This document shows, one piece after another, positions 63,609 through 64,000 of a stretch of 64,000 bases of DNA. Each line of letters begins with the position of its first letter. Position 1 is the stretch's first letter. A program made the position numbers and the translations under genes. This DNA comes from CAIWHR01 sp963726775 (GTDB lineage Bacteria > Pseudomonadota > Gammaproteobacteria > Burkholderiales > Casimicrobiaceae): positions 310,001 through 374,000 of the forward strand of contig CAVSDL010000009.1 in assembly GCA_963726775.1 (NCBI GenBank), in the 5' to 3' direction. The notes below the pieces were generated by a model. The model saw only the letters and a list, made by a program, of their open reading frames with translations. It made no database searches and was not told the DNA's origin.

Positions 63609-64000
63609 ATGCGGCTGTTGTTGTGGGAAGCGACATGCGCGTTCTCGGAAAAGGTTGATCGCACGTGGATACGTCCGCCGATCAAAGAGGGGAACGGGGC
63701 TCCAGACCAGCTCACCCCGCATTTCACGTTTGGTCATCTGTCGTTTAGCGAGGCGTTGGCAATGCACCGCGAAATCTTCGCGCTTCGCTACGAGGTCTAC
63801 TGCCTCGAGCGCGGTTTTCTCGATTCCAAGCAATTTCAGGATGGGCTCGAGTCGGACGAGTACGACGAGGAAGCGGCCCATTTTACGGCGCACAGCCGCA
63901 GGAACGAACTCGTGGGATCGCTGCGACTCGTCCATCCGCCGCTTTCGAAATCCTTTCCGTTCGAAAACCACTGTTACAAGCTGTTCGAAGACATCGTTCT
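63609..64000 (+). CDS. PEP-CTERM/exosortase-associated acyltransferase (LuxI/FeeM-like), N-terminal part
   Basis: Open to the right edge; 130 residues visible. After about 45 non-conserved residues, SEALAMHREIFALRYEVYCL, ERGFLDSKQF, DGLESDEYDEEAAHF and ELVGSLRLVHPP follow the pattern of N-acyl amino acid synthase/autoinducer synthase-like GNAT proteins that are encoded with exosortase (EpsH) and PEP-CTERM genes. Those make acyl-amino acids or related signals; the product here is unknown. The start ATG at 63609 has no strong ribosome site, and an in-frame ATG at 63759 is too far inside the domain. The rest of the gene and any exosortase lie outside the window. Confidence 0.82.
   Translation, partial: MRLLLWEATCAFSEKVDRTWIRPPIKEGNGAPDQLTPHFTFGHLSFSEALAMHREIFALRYEVYCLERGFLDSKQFQDGLESDEYDEEAAHFTAHSRRNELVGSLRLVHPPLSKSFPFENHCYKLFEDIV

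Overview
The window is a dense, high-GC bacterial chromosome segment. It has no rRNA, tRNA, phage, insertion sequence or CRISPR array that I could recognise. Gene content and order point to a betaproteobacterium: ompA next to gyrA, then pheA-hisC-tyrA-aroA-cmk-rpsA-ihfB-lapA-lapB; ribF-ileS-lspA-ispH; and a cysI-DUF934-cysH-cysD-cysN cluster with an APS-type reductase. The class I pyrF after lapB and an exosortase-associated acyltransferase at the right edge would fit a lineage outside the core Burkholderiales, but the order cannot be settled from this window.

Layout. 1-6.6 kb (minus): glnD (cut by the edge), map, dapD, a LytTR two-component pair and dapC. 6.8-11.3 kb: an orphan GspC-like PDZ protein (plus), then mtaD-ubiG-gph and ompA (minus). 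11.7-27.9 kb (plus): a long housekeeping run with gyrA, aromatic amino-acid genes, cmk, rpsA, ihfB, lapAB, pyrF, ugd, hldA and radA, many of them coupled by 4-base GTGA or ATGA overlaps. 28-30 kb (minus): a TPR/O-GlcNAc-transferase-like protein preceded by an AT-rich gap. 30.4-36.9 kb: assimilatory sulfate reduction, with cbiX (siroheme chelatase) divergent from cysI, a fused DUF934-CysH, cysD, cysN and a TauE/SafE exporter. 37-46 kb: Nudix hydrolase, lipoprotein, alpha/beta hydrolase, a PilZ-like protein, and ispH-lspA-ileS-ribF (minus). 46-51.5 kb is more accessory: a PcaB-like lyase with an HTD2-like hydratase, a four-cysteine small protein, a J-like protein lacking HPD, and an aldo/keto reductase. 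51.6-58.5 kb: a molybdopterin oxidoreductase, a patatin, an unusual LexA divergent from a DnaQ-UvrC fusion nuclease, and an M20 peptidase. 58.6-63 kb: short repeats, a solute-binding protein without signal peptide, and a complete NitT/TauT-type ABC importer. The right edge holds the start of an acyltransferase of the PEP-CTERM/exosortase type.

The observations I rate highest are: (1) two nearly identical GAAC-N4-GTTC palindromes around the lexA promoter, the Gram-positive type of SOS box rather than CTG-N10-CAG, with a nuclease fusion gene divergent from the same control region; (2) a single-frame DUF934-APS reductase fusion; (3) GyrA with methionine at the position of E. coli Ser83; (4) a J-like protein without HPD, a four-cysteine protein, and a lyase/hydratase pair of unknown substrate.
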